In this document: positions 12,801 through 22,300 of the stretch, piece after piece
Position numbering within the stretch: position 1 is the first letter of the stretch
How the letters are laid out: each line of letters begins with the position of its first letter
Assembly: GCA_947652115.1 (NCBI GenBank)
Contig: OX393561.1
Span: forward strand, 42,690,113-42,754,112
Length of the DNA: 64,000 nt
Direction: 5' to 3'
From: Blastomussa wellsi
Taxonomy: Eukaryota; Cnidaria; Anthozoa; Scleractinia; Plerogyridae
Notes under the pieces: generated by a model
Database searches by the model: none
What the model saw: the letters and a program-made list of their open reading frames with translations, nothing else
Told to the model about the DNA's origin: nothing
Program-made: the position numbers and the translations under genes

Positions 12801-13665
12801 AATCAATTCATTAATGTACTCTAGGGGGGTACGCTTCACTTGGTTTAACTGTAAAGCGTACGTGGTGTTACCGTTTGATTAATCATGGATGATGTATTTT
12901 CTTTGCTTATTACCTCTCAGAGCATGATGCAGTGACTGCCGTGATCCAGTTAATCGCTCGAGTATTCGTCAATGTATCCATAGCTTCGCTCATTTTGTAT
13001 TCCATTGAACTCTTCCCTACGATATGCAGGTGAATATTATATTAGCTTATACTAGGTATACATGCACTTTTAAGTTCCTCTAACTCCCAAAAAGCTTTCG
13101 AATTTCTGCAGGCGCTAAAGCTTTCAAATAGACATAGGACGTGAACTAAGTTGAATTCCGGGCTTTAAAAAGGGCGTAGCTAGGAGGGGGAGGTCCTGGG
13201 TGCCCGTGAACCTCCCCTTCCCCCCGTTGTGAGACTTTTTTCAAGTAAAAAACATATAATATTCAGGTGCCTACTCCTTAAAAAGTCTTGTTCATGTTTA
13301 CCCCTAACCATAGGTCCTCCGCCGTGGGACTGCTATCAAGCATTGGATATTTAGGAACAACGATAGCGTTTCCACTGACCTCGGAGATTCAACAACATGC
13401 TACTCCTGTAGTACCGCTAGGCCTTATGGGTTGCTTCTCCTTGGTAGCCGGCCTGCTGTGTTCTTTTCTTCTTCCTGAAACCAAAGGCAGGACGGCGGAA
13501 ACATTTGATGATGGTTCGGAAAGATCGCGTTTCCAGGAGTGGAGTCCAAAAGTTCTGCGAAAACAGCCGAAAGCGAAACACAGTGAAAGCGAAACACAGA
13601 AGGTTATAAACTCGACAACTAATGATGATTACCACGACGAATTCGCGGTAAGATTCAAATGTTAG
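1983..13665 (+). CDS. SLC22-like organic ion transporter (MFS), 5'-partial, seven exons
   Basis: Exons: 1983-2199, 4446-4644, 7549-7794, 8566-8700, 10787-10881, 12921-13029 and 13314-13647 (or to the stop at 13665). Every junction has AG/GT borders and the phases match (0, 1, 2, 2, 2, 1, 2), giving about 440 continuous codons. Seen: the MFS loop signature LADTYGRVK between TM2 and TM3, the SLC22 loop motif VPESPRW after TM6, and the end motif PETKGRTAET after TM12. In SLC22 proteins these carry organic cations, anions or zwitterions such as carnitine across the plasma membrane. TM1 and the long glycosylated first loop (about 100-140 residues) are missing from the window. The C-terminal tail is long and hydrophilic. 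The last exon can end at an in-frame stop (13663-13665) or splice at the donor GTAAGA starting at 13648. Substrate is unknown. Confidence 0.85.
2957..3984. mobile_element. Non-autonomous DNA element of about 1 kb with GTTGTTTACCATTTAC ends
   Basis: The left end reads agttgtttaccatttac and the right end gtaaatggtaaacaac, an inverted pair. Internally the phrases ccatttg and aaatggaa recur in both orientations. The open frames inside are low-complexity shadows and encode no recognisable transposase. It sits in a transporter intron. Confidence 0.6.
4446..4644 (+). CDS. Transporter exon: TM4-TM6
   Basis: Acceptor tttgttttag, donor GCAG/GTGCGT. Encodes the E-Y-V-S-P-N-x-R segment typical of the SLC22 cytoplasmic edge of TM4 and two hydrophobic helices. 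Ends in phase 2 with AG of an arginine codon. A MULE-type MITE lies only 20 bp into the following intron. Confidence 0.85.
4666..4761. mobile_element. Hairpin MITE with 9-bp target duplication (MULE type)
   Basis: An almost perfect 96-bp hairpin: TGGTCTCCTTCGCAGCCGTTA at the left, its complement at the right, and a second inner stem around gggtcgtcacgcaatgctcc. It is flanked by cgtcaattc (4657-4665) and cgtcagttc (4762-4770), a 9-bp duplication with one mismatch. The same ends occur at 12624-12694, also with a 9-bp duplication. Nine-base duplications are typical of Mutator-like transposases. Confidence 0.75.
4818..4960. repeat. Dispersed repeat, second copy at 53560-53705
   Basis: The block starting cgtttcaatcttctccatc is repeated at 53560-53705 with scattered substitutions. 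Function and family are not recognised. The following stretch to 6742 contains AT-rich sequence and no supportable gene. Confidence 0.5.
6743..6846. repeat. (ATT)n microsatellite
   Basis: About 34 near-perfect ATT units, within AT-rich intronic sequence between transporter exons 2 and 3. Confidence 0.95.
7048..7492. mobile_element. Inverted-repeat element with TAGGGTGACCCTA motifs
   Basis: The left end cctgtttacatgaagatagggt is nearly the complement of the right end accctatctctgtttaaacagg, and the body carries repeated AGGGTGACCCT palindromes. No coding capacity is seen, so it is a MITE-like element, related to 220-712. It ends 56 bp before the acceptor of the third transporter exon. Confidence 0.65.
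7549..7794 (+). CDS. Transporter exon: large cytoplasmic loop and start of TM7
   Basis: Acceptor tcatgtag, donor CATG/GTGAGT. Encodes VPESPRW just after TM6, then a charged loop of about 60 residues and the start of TM7 (IILVLGTAW). Confidence 0.85.
8566..8700 (+). CDS. Transporter exon: TM7-TM8
   Basis: Acceptor ccttaacag, donor ATATG/GTAGGT; 135 nt, phases 2 to 2. Encodes a polar linker (LSQGIDSSSIQLRKNFYVN) and the TM8 helix ending LLAIW. The frame carries no internal stop. Confidence 0.8.
9211..9592. repeat. Repeat with recurring 'ggtctgaaaacgggtatgg' phrases
   Basis: It starts after a poly-G tract (ggggggggggtactccc) and ends in ggagccccccctccgggg. The phrase ggtctgaaaacgggtat recurs at least four times with variation. 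The open frame over it only reflects this internal repetition. Confidence 0.5.
9659..10352. mobile_element. Foldback element of about 700 bp with terminal inverted repeats of about 150 bp
   Basis: The left arm (9659-9810: ggccggaaacccggaaa..., cacccggaatgactgcactt, gtggaaattaagcgtg) is matched in reverse by the right arm (10200-10352: cacgcttaattttcacctg, aagtgtagtcattcctgg, ccgggtttccggcc). The central 390 bp hold no recognisable gene. Confidence 0.65.
10561..10590. repeat. Poly-G tract
   Basis: An interrupted run of about 20 G. Length in an assembly is unreliable for such a run. Confidence 0.8.
10787..10881 (+). CDS. Transporter exon: GRR loop and TM9
   Basis: Acceptor tttgtttgcag, donor AAAGCAG/GTATTT. 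Encodes AGRRACTS, the second MFS loop signature, followed by one hydrophobic helix. Ends in phase 1. Confidence 0.8.
11077..11162 (+). repeat. Dispersed 150-bp repeat, shortened copy
   Basis: Shares ggctaacgctcgaaacgtca, ctttacggtggccaatt and atcaacccagttgataaaac with the fuller copies at 13806, 15425 and 40838. Confidence 0.65.
11320..12020. repeat. Cluster of nested inverted repeats ('cactgtcgcgtaatttt' family)
   Basis: The phrase gtggatttccactgtcgcgtaa occurs near 11354, 11424 and 11847, and in reverse near 11632, 11826 and 11985. Hairpins around ctttttccgcagacgc and ttacgcacgtaaa lie between. These look like several foldback elements inserted into each other. The open frames over this stretch are repeat-derived. 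Confidence 0.6.
12152..12855. mobile_element. Foldback element with about 155-bp inverted ends
   Basis: The left arm (acagtcgaaccaagtgaagc, cccctagagtacattaatca, ttcggtttgaaaagg, gattgggctagg) and the right arm (cctagtccaatc, ccttttcaaaccga, cattaatgtactctagg, gcttcacttggtttaactgt) are inverted copies with substitutions and small indels. A smaller MITE sits inside the right half, so this is the older insertion. Confidence 0.7.
12624..12694. mobile_element. 71-bp hairpin MITE with perfect 9-bp target duplication
   Basis: Ends are TAGTCTCCTTCGCAGC and its complement GCTGCGAAGGAGACTA. The flanks are ttgttcgcc on both sides (12615-12623 and 12695-12703). Same family as 4666-4761, here inserted into the larger foldback element. 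Confidence 0.8.
12921..13029 (+). CDS. Transporter exon: TM10 and E-L-F-P-T motif
   Basis: Acceptor tacctctcag, donor TGCAG/GTGAAT. Encodes TM10 and the strongly conserved SLC22 sequence YSIELFPT(I)CR before TM11. Confidence 0.85.
13314..13665 (+). CDS. Transporter exon: TM11, TM12 and hydrophilic tail
   Basis: Acceptor ctaaccatag. Encodes TM11, TM12, the PETKGRTAET end motif and a charged tail with KHSESETQK. Two ends are possible. Reading through gives five more codons and a TAG stop. Splicing at the phase-0 donor 13648 (GCG/GTAAGA) removes the stop and can join the exon at 15927 in frame. Confidence 0.85.
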
Positions 13666-13684
13666 GCCCCTTTCGATGGTTCAG

Positions 13685-13909
13685 TGATACATAGGCCGAC
13701 AGACAGACTGACGGGCTGGCAGGCAGGCAGGCAGACAGACAGACTAAGGGGCAGACAGACAGACATACAGACAGACAGACAGGCAGACTGATGGGCAGAC
13801 ATTCGCTCCGACGAAGGGCTAACGATCGAAACGTCAGCACTTGAATCTCTTTACGGTGGCTAATTGACATTATCAACCCAGTTGATAAAACCAAATTATA
13901 TTGTTATAC

Positions 13910-13954
<45 letters not shown>

Positions 13955-14105
13955 CTATTCATTTGATGGGCAGACAGACAGACTGACGGGCGGGCAGGCA
14001 GGCAGGCAGACAGGCTGGCAGACAGGTCTGGCAGAGAGACAGACGTAAAGGCAGAGAGACAGACAGACTGACTGAATAGCAGACAAATAAGCAAACAGAC
14101 AGAGG
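13685..14105. repeat. (GACA)n/(GGCA)n microsatellite in two blocks
   Basis: Imperfect gacagacaggcaggc arrays at 13685-13803 and 13966-14105 flank a copy of the dispersed 150-bp repeat. The Cys/Leu/Ser-rich open frames on the minus strand are products of the array. Confidence 0.85.
13806..13962 (+). repeat. Dispersed 150-bp repeat, copy A
   Basis: Runs from ctccgacgaagggctaacg to accccctctattcattt, including caacccagttgataaaacca. Reverse copies lie at 15425-15582 and 40838-40992. The start (cgacgaagggctaacgNtcgaaacgtc) can fold as GGGC/GCTC plus a GAAA core, see findings. Confidence 0.75.
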
Positions 14106-14394
14106 TGATATTTCAGTATTGTAGAACGGATCTTCACACAAATTATTGAGTGGTAAGCGCGGTGGCCTACTCGTTGCGTTCAGCGCACTGAACCTGGAAG
14201 GTGCTGCGTTTGATAGAACTTGATTCTGTGATCATAGATTATCATCTCAACCATGCCACTGACCGCAGGGGAAATTAAATGGAAATATCCAGGGTGTAAC
14301 AAATTAAAAAGTCTGTGCAATAGCCCGGGACTAGTGAAATGATAAGATAGCATCTTCTTGCCACAGGAGTTGCCCTAAATGGAGGTGCCCACAG

Positions 14395-14990
14395 AGCTGT
14401 AAACTCGCTCCAATTGCTCCGTTCACCCCGAAATTCCACACAGACCACGGACGATAGCTCCGCTTCCCATTCGTCTTCTTCATTCGAGCCGCCAGTGCAC
14501 TGAGAGGGAATTAGACGCCGTCAATCTTTACAAACTTTTTCCTAGAGAGCCGTCGTTTGAGGCGTTATGAACAACCAGCATGCAGCAAACCGTTGAAGAT
14601 TCAAATTACCGACACTCCGGGTGGGTGACGGTGTTTTGCTAGCAGTGACATTAATACCCTCCAGCGCGGCCGCAGCAAATACAGATTGCTCTTTTAAGAG
14701 ATATATTCCCAAGTTTTGTGATTATTCATCTTTCAGTTACACAGACGAGCAAGAACGTGTTTTGAGAACTGCGAGCAAAATACCGCCACCCACCCCGTGT
14801 GTGAGTAATTTAAGTCAAGGCCAGGTAACTGAACGGTTTGGTGCACGCTGGTTGTTCATAACGGCCCAAAGATTGGCGGCGTTTCATTCCCTCTCAGTGT
14901 ACTGGCGGCTCGAATGAAAAAGACGAATAGGAAGCACAGCCATCGAATTGTGTGAGCATTTGGAGCGACTGATTTACGGCCCTTTTATGC
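14395..14990. mobile_element. Foldback element with inverted arms
   Basis: The left arm (gctccaattgctc, cccattcgtctt, cattcgagccgccagtgcac, gagggaat, ttatgaacaaccagc) is matched in reverse by the right arm (gctggttgttcataa, attccctctcagtgtact, ggcggctcgaatg, gacgaatagg, gagcatttggagcg). Arms are about 170 bp. The open frame at 14621-14917 is inside it and not a supportable gene. Confidence 0.6.
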
Positions 14991-15200
14991 ACCTATTAAT
15001 AAATCCCGCGGGGGGGGGGAGTGCGGGCATAGTTGGGGGATTTGACAGTTGTTATTGACCCGTAGGGCGGGCTTTTGACCGTTTTAATGGCCTTTTTTTG
15101 AACAAAAAATCTCAGCTCAGTTCAAATCCCCCACCTATGCCCGCACTCCCTCCCCCCCCCCCCCCCCCACGCGGGATTTATATTGATAGGTGCATTAGTT
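14990..15200. mobile_element. MITE with 'gcacctattaataaatcccgc' ends and poly-G/C tracts
   Basis: The left end tgcacctattaataaatccc is the near complement of the right end gggatttatattgataggtgca. Inner arms gtgcgggcatagttggggg and cccccacctatgcccgcac also pair. The poly-G (15008) and poly-C (15147) runs face each other. Confidence 0.65.
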
Positions 15201-15424
15201 CGGCGAATCCGATCGGCGGCTTGCTGTCAGTGCCCAACCTTGGGTACAATACGTATAGCGGGCAAAGCAGAAGAACTGAATCGCTATAATTCGTTGTAAC
15301 CTCAAAAGGAGACAAAGAAAGACACGAAGGAAGCGAGGTCAGCTATTTTTATTTAAATCATTGATTTTATTATTATTATGTTTGAATCTAACCGTTTTCG
15401 CCGTACAAACCCTTATATTTATAC

Positions 15425-15582
15425 TGAATAGAGGGGTAAGTTTCTAAAGAAACTGTGGTGCTCCGTCGGTGGGAAGTATAACAATATAATTTGGTTTTAT
15501 CAACTGGGTTGATAATGTAAATTGGCCACCGTAAAGAGATTCAAGAGCTGACGTTACAAGCGTTAGCCCTTCGTCGGAGCGA
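15425..15582 (-). repeat. Dispersed 150-bp repeat, copy B (reverse)
   Basis: Reverse-orientation copy: gaataggggtaagtttc-type start, ggttttatcaactgggttga, and an end in gcgttagcccttcgtcgga. Confidence 0.75.
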
Positions 15583-15926
15583 TATTTATACTGTTACTCA
15601 TTGCACTGAACAATCATATGTCGAGCTTGGGTTACCTGTGGTTTAGTAGATAGTACTTGAGAGAAAGTTAAATGATACATATAAGTCAAATCAATGTAAA
15701 ATGTAAACGATTAGAATATGTTAACATGATAATAATTTTCGACCTAACTCCTCAGAGATCTAGGCTAGTTAAAGATGGACAAAGCGCAAGACGAGTTTTT
15801 TAATGTTGTCCCACCATCGGCTGGCTTCTACTCTCATGAAATGAGGCGCAGCAGATTAGCCCTTTTGCAGATATCGCTTTTGTCTCTTTCTTAACTTTTA
15901 AATTATATAAGGATCTTTTTTTTCAG

Positions 15927-15986
15927 GAACTTCGGAAAAGTTGGGAAGTTTCGTTTGATCGTGTCTCCCGTGCGTCGACGTGGGAG
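15927..15986 (+). CDS. Candidate 60-nt linker exon
   Basis: A strong acceptor (ggatcttttttttcag) and a GAG/GTAAGT donor bound exactly 20 codons that begin ELRKSWEVSF. Phase 0 at both ends. No known domain. It could join the transporter tail to the TLDc part. Confidence 0.6.
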
Positions 15987-18900
15987 GTAAGTTGTTTTAT
16001 TACTCGGTTGCTTTTTACTCCCACCCCCCCCCCCCCCCTCCCCACATTGGAGCGAACGAAAAACCCGCCAGTTCTGCCATATAATATATTTTTACATTTT
16101 CTGCCCTAATCGATTGAATTTGCTTGGAACAGTTGGTGAATTCCGTTTCCACGGAGTTCTTTGGATGCGCGATGATTTCCAGGGGTTGTATGCGACTATA
16201 TTTTCCCGCCTTTAGGCGACACATCTGTCCTGAGCGCCTGGCGGTTATACGCCACCCCCCCCCCCCCCCTCCCCCCGTTCTGTCCCCATAATGTGCTGCA
16301 TTTCTAACGACCTGTAGTTGTACCTCCAAAGTGTGTAAAGTCAGTCGCAACTTCCAGTTCTTCACTTAGCTGAAAATTAGGCATGTGATAAAATAGTTAT
16401 GACATACCTTTGCACTGTAACTGGTGTGTTTGAAAAATCAAGTTATATCGTACTAGTTCATTTGAACTCGTTCCTCTTCTTGTAACATTTTCGAATAGTG
16501 AATTTCATGCTATCCGAATTGCACGAGGATCCTAAGTGTTTCAATAACGGACTTTTAATTGTTAGCTAAGTTGTTAATCTTTCTAAATCTTGAGAAGAGA
16601 CACTTTAGACTAAACACAATAAGTCAGCTCCAAATCAAGGAAAACGAATTTGTCACCTCTGATACAGACATACTCACCGAATGCGAAACCTTTTACAAAA
16701 AGCTCTTCACATCTCATGGTAACACAATACCGCCAGATGATGAATTTTTTAAATTATCTAACGACACCGTCCTGACCGACGATGACTGTACAAGCTGTGA
16801 AGGTATGTTAACAGAAAAAGAATGCCTCGAAGCTCTCAAAATTATGGACTCTGATAAAAGCCCAGGAACCGATGGCCTTCCAGTCGAGTTTTATAAAACC
16901 TTTTGGGATGATCTGTCCTCTATATTGATCGATGCTCTTAACTACGGTTACAATACAGGACAACTCTCGATTACACAAAGACGGAGAATTATTAAACTCA
17001 TACCAAAAAAAGACTCAGATCCGCACTTTATTAAGAACTGGCGTCCATTAACCCTCCTTAACTGTGATTATAAAATATCCGCGAAAGCTATCGCAAATCG
17101 AGTAAAAGCAGTTATCCCAAGACTCATCAACAATGACCAGACCGGCTTCCTAAAAGGACGATTTATTGGAGAAAATGTTCGATTGATAGACAATATTATT
17201 GATTACACTTCACAAGAAAACATTCCAGGCTTATTACTATTTATAGATTTTGAAAAGGCATTCGACTCACTTGAATGGCTATTTATCGAACGCACACTCG
17301 AATACTTTGGTTTTGGCCCCTCGTTAATGAACTGGACTCGGACATTTTATAATAATACGGAAAGCTGTGTCCTAAATAACGGGTGGTCGAGCAATTTCTT
17401 TAAGCCACAAAGAGGTGTCAGGCAAGGCTGCCCCCTTTCTCCATACCTCTTCATACTATCTGTCGAAATTTTAGCGAAAGCTATTAGGTCTAATCCACAC
17501 ATAAAAGGAATCTCGGTCAATAACACAGAAATTAATGGCACTCGCGAATCTCTGTCCGCTGCTCTTGCTACGATCAATCGTTTTGGCAATGTCTCCGGCC
17601 TCAAACTTAATGACAAAAAGACGGAAGCCTTGTGGATCGGATCAATGACAGGAAAGAAAGAAAAAATCCTTCCCGAATCCAATTTTAAATGGCCAGAGAA
17701 AAAAGTTAAAGTTCTTGGCGTGTGGATTTCCACTGACCCCATCATCACTCTAAATATCAATTATAATGAAAAAGTTGAGAAAATTAGGAACATTCTTAAT
17801 TGCTGGAAGCATCGGCGCTTATCTTTAATTGGTAAAATCTTAGTTATTGAAAGCTTGTTGGCATCTCATCTTACATACATCTTGGCACCACTTGCAACAA
17901 ACCAAAACGCTATCCGTGAGATAAATGACTTTTTTTATGACTTTTTATGGAACAAGAAAGGTGACAAGATCAAGAGAACGGTATTGATTAATGACTACGA
18001 TAAGGGAGGTCTAAAAATGATTGACTTATCCTTTTTTCATAATAAATCAATGAAGTCGACTTGGATTCAAAAGTATCTTGACACTTCAAACCGTGGAAAA
18101 TGGAAAGAATTTTTTGAACTTGAATTTGCTAAGTTTGGAGGAAACTTGATATTTAAAGGTAACCTAAACAAACTGGAATGTTCTAAGATAATACCAGTAA
18201 AAAACTCTTTTATAAGAGAATTGCTAGATATATGGTCAGAAGTCAGTTTTGAAGATGGCATAAAAATAGAGAACATTTCCTAGAGCAACCTCTATGGCAC
18301 AACTCGCTAATCAGAATTTGTAACAAGCCAATTTTCGACGAAAAACTCTTCCTTCATGGTGTTTTCAAGGTAAAAAATCTTATGAAGGACTCCAACAGCT
18401 ACCTATCCTACAAGGACTTTACTAACACCTACAAAACGCATATAGATCCGCTGAAATATTGTGGGCTTGTATCCGCAGTCAAACATCTCTACAAACGTTC
18501 GAACCCACCAAACGAACCCAATGTTCCTGTCGCACCAGAACCTTTTCTTACCCAATTTCTTAAAAGCCCTAAAGGAAACAAGGCCGTTTACAAATTAAAT
18601 ACTGTAAGTAATGCTGGTATGATAGTAAGTATTTTTTAGTATTGTTAGTAATGTGAGTGTTAAGTACTGTAAATAATTTTAAGTATGTTAGTGTTAAGTA
18701 CTGTAAGAAATGTTAGTGTTGTAAGTAATGTTAGGGTTGCAACTAATAATAATAAAAAAAATTAAAAAAAAAGTTGTTAATCTGCGTTTGTGGCACTTCC
18801 CTTTGCAGATGCTGAGTTGCGAAGACGCTAAAATAAAGTAAGTTAAACCGCCTATCACTAAATTCAGTTGTACGCGACCTTTTACACAGTTATTTTGACT

Positions 18901-19206
18901 CGAAACTTCTGCGAGCAATTGGTGATAGGTTTCTATCAATCAAAACTTATGACCTTATACGGGAAATGTTTAACCAACCTTGTAAAATTCATTAATAATT
19001 CATAAGGAGTAGATCCAATGCAAAGGTACTATTTAGGTCACATGAATGCTCTGTAAACCCCAATACAAATCAAGAGTAGAATTAACTTTTGATACAAACT
19101 CCTGCTCAGCTGATTAGTATTTATTAACTTTTGATACAGATTTTTACTGATTAAAATGCAAAGCACAATGGAATCGAATAACAATACTTTGCATTCAATT
19201 TATTGT

Positions 19207-19246
<40 letters not shown>

Positions 19247-19291
19247 GTATGGGCTTTACAATTGCTCGCCTATCGGCTCGCAATTGTAAAT

Positions 19292-19330
<39 letters not shown>

Positions 19331-22300
19331 ATAAGTCATATAAGTAAGTCATTATAAGTTTTGATTGATGGAAGACTTTCGCCAACTGCTCGCAGGAGTT
19401 TAGATGCAACGGGTCGCGTGTCACTGAATTCGACAGTAATAAATGATAACTTGTTTAGTAGTTGTAGTCCACCATATTTTCTTTGATTTCATGGGGGCTA
19501 CCGACACCACGGAAAAAGGAACGGCCGGCGCATAATGTGCATGACGGCACGATAATTTTCAAGGGAGGGCATGATCTATCGATGACATAATTTAGCCCAA
19601 ACGTGAGAACTTACGATAGTTATCATGCAGCATAATAGTGTTTGCGATTGGGAGCTAATGCTCCGCAGGCACAAGCCATCCAGGGAGGTCCGGGGGCATG
19701 CTCCCCCAAGAATTTGTTAAAATAAATGCTCCCACAATGGCTAAAAATGCATACCAATATCATTTGACTGAGTAACCGCGCGATGCAGTCAAGACCCCAT
19801 ATTTGACCCTTGCTCACCATGGTCTCCAGTAGCTCAATGGTTAGCTCCAGTAGCACAGTCAACGAATTGAGTAACCGCGCGATGCAGTTCCAGTCGAGAC
19901 CCACATTTGTTCCTTGCTCACCATAGAGTCTCCAGTAGCTCATTGGTTAGAGCATCCAACTGGATCACGGAGGGTCGTGGGTTCAATTCTCATCTGGGAC
20001 TCAGATATTTTCAGAGTTTCCCTTAATGCCATTTCTATGTTGAGGCAGTTATTAATGTACCTTTTATTCGCTGTTCGACAGGGGCTTCTTGTTTGGTGTT
20101 GAACAGTCACTCGACGAAGAGTCGCATCTTCTTTCAGCAGAAGATATTGATAAGGTACAAGATTAACTGTGTTCAATATAATTAGCAATGTCTCGACTTT
20201 TCAAGGCGAAAGAAATGAATTCGTTGTCTGACATTTTCGCGCCGTTACAATGTGAGGCTTTTTTTACTGCATGCAGCTCTACCATCACATTTCAAAACGA
20301 TATTCCGCAAGACTGAGCAGGATAATTATTTTATTATTCAACAAATTGTCAATAAAGGGCATTTTACAGCTAGAAAAGCTGTTGTTATGCGGTGCTTTGC
20401 AAGATTTTGGCCGAATTATCGTAACTTACGTTTTTCGCGGTCAAGTACAGATGTAGCCTGTTCCAGGTTCTCAGATAGTTGGGCACGCAGAGAAAAGATA
20501 CGCGACCGAAGCTAGCGGAAGAGCGAAGAGTACCGCTCGCTTCGCTAGCGTATCTTTTCTTCGCGCGCCCCAAAATCTGAGAGCCTGGAACAAATCAATT
20601 ATTTTCGCGAGTGAGGCTCACGAACGAATTGCTCGAAGGTGAATATCAAAGGATATGTCCCAAGTTTGAATAGCCAATCAGAGCGCGCCAACACCACTAT
20701 CCACTGTTTTGGTATATACTAATGTCGGGCTATTAGTCAAGTCCTTGATGCCTAACGAGAATACCGTTTCTCTGTTGTGGACGCACATTTGCCTCGCTTT
20801 CATTATTGGCCTCAATTTGACACGCTTACTCATGTGGCGATGCCCACGCTTCTGTCGTACAACAATGCCCGTTGTATTCTTTCGACAACTTGTGAATGGG
20901 CAGTTCTTTCAATGCGAATTTGAACTTGAAGCGTTCGCGTTTTTGCTTGTGAGAGGTTTAATAATTGCGGCGAGAACGGCTAAATTTCACTGGCTGCTCA
21001 ATTTGATGGCTTTCAAGCCGCGATGATGATTATTCAGACGGTGCGACTGCAGTTATATTTTTATAGCAGTAAATTGGGGCTGAACTTCGAAATCTAATTG
21101 AAGGAGTCGAACGCACTCTCGTAATCACTGATTGCTCCTAGTTATAATAAGATTTATGTTTTTCGTTAATCTGTTTGTAGATAAGCTATTTAATATAGGC
21201 CCTTTGCACAACCCAGTCACATGGTGCAAGATGACACCTTGCTGGTGTGCAAGTTACGCTCTGGGATATGAATTCGCTTTATTTTGGATGCCCCAGCGCT
21301 TACCTTGCCCACCAAAAAGGTGCTATTTTGTACCGTGTGACTGGGTTATGCAAGGGCCTATTTACAGCGTAAAATGTACCTCCTTAGTTTGTGGTTTTAT
21401 GCTTGATGTTTTACATTTATATTGAGTCAAAAGTACCACAACGAGGATTTTGCTGTTTTCGAGCCAATTCTGCCAAAATCATCGTCTTGTGCCTGTTATC
21501 GTGCGCAAAATGCCCCTACCGAATTATCAAGAAGAATAGTCTTTGGCAAAAACAGCCAGAATAATTAAACAATAGAGTGTTTCTGTCTCGGAACTATCGG
21601 CTGATAGTTGCCCCGCGGAAATTCTTAAAACAAATATTTACCCGAGAAGCGAAGCTTCGAGGGCAAATATGCTAGTTTGAAGAACATCAAATTTCCAAGG
21701 GGCAACTATCAGCCGATAGTTCCGAGACAGAAACACTCTATTGTCTTTATTGTTCACCACTAAATTTTCTCCCGCGCGCACATTCACAAACTAACAACTT
21801 TTGTTTTTTGCTGCAAGCCAAAATGTACGAATAAACGAAAATCAGGCAAGAAACCCTCAGATCAATCAAAAAGCGTTTTTTTTTTAACGAAAGCCCACTT
21901 GTTTACAAAAACATTCCACGGACGCAGACTCGTTCCCAGTCCCCACTTTTTTGCTTTAAGGCGATAAAAAACTGGGGAGAAATGATGTCATGGCGAAGGT
22001 TGCGGGGCAGGCTGGGAAGGTCGCAAAAAAGTAGGGACGCTCCGCGCTTTTCGTCCAGCCTTCCCGCAATGCAATGCGCTCTAGTCGAATCGCCTCAGGA
22101 GCGACTGGGTACGAGTCTGCCACGGATGGGCACTATCCATTCGGGTATTTTGCTCGGATGGGCACTATGCGCTGATGGTGCCCTCCGCGGATGAACACTA
22201 TCGCGTCACGTGTTTAATTTAGACCAATGATTTTATTTCCAGCTAGCCTTACATGTACCGTCATCAACCTGGGTATTAGCCTATAGTACATTCCAACATG

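Noticed and set aside
13873..14141. Cys/Leu/Ser-rich repetitive open frames on the minus strand
   Set aside because: Direct translation of the GACA microsatellite in several frames.
14150..14260. Possible tRNA-like sequence (gagtggtaagcgcggtggcct)
   Set aside because: No convincing B box or cloverleaf.
16015..16365. 116-codon frame with poly-glycine runs
   Set aside because: Product of two poly-C tracts; no conserved features.
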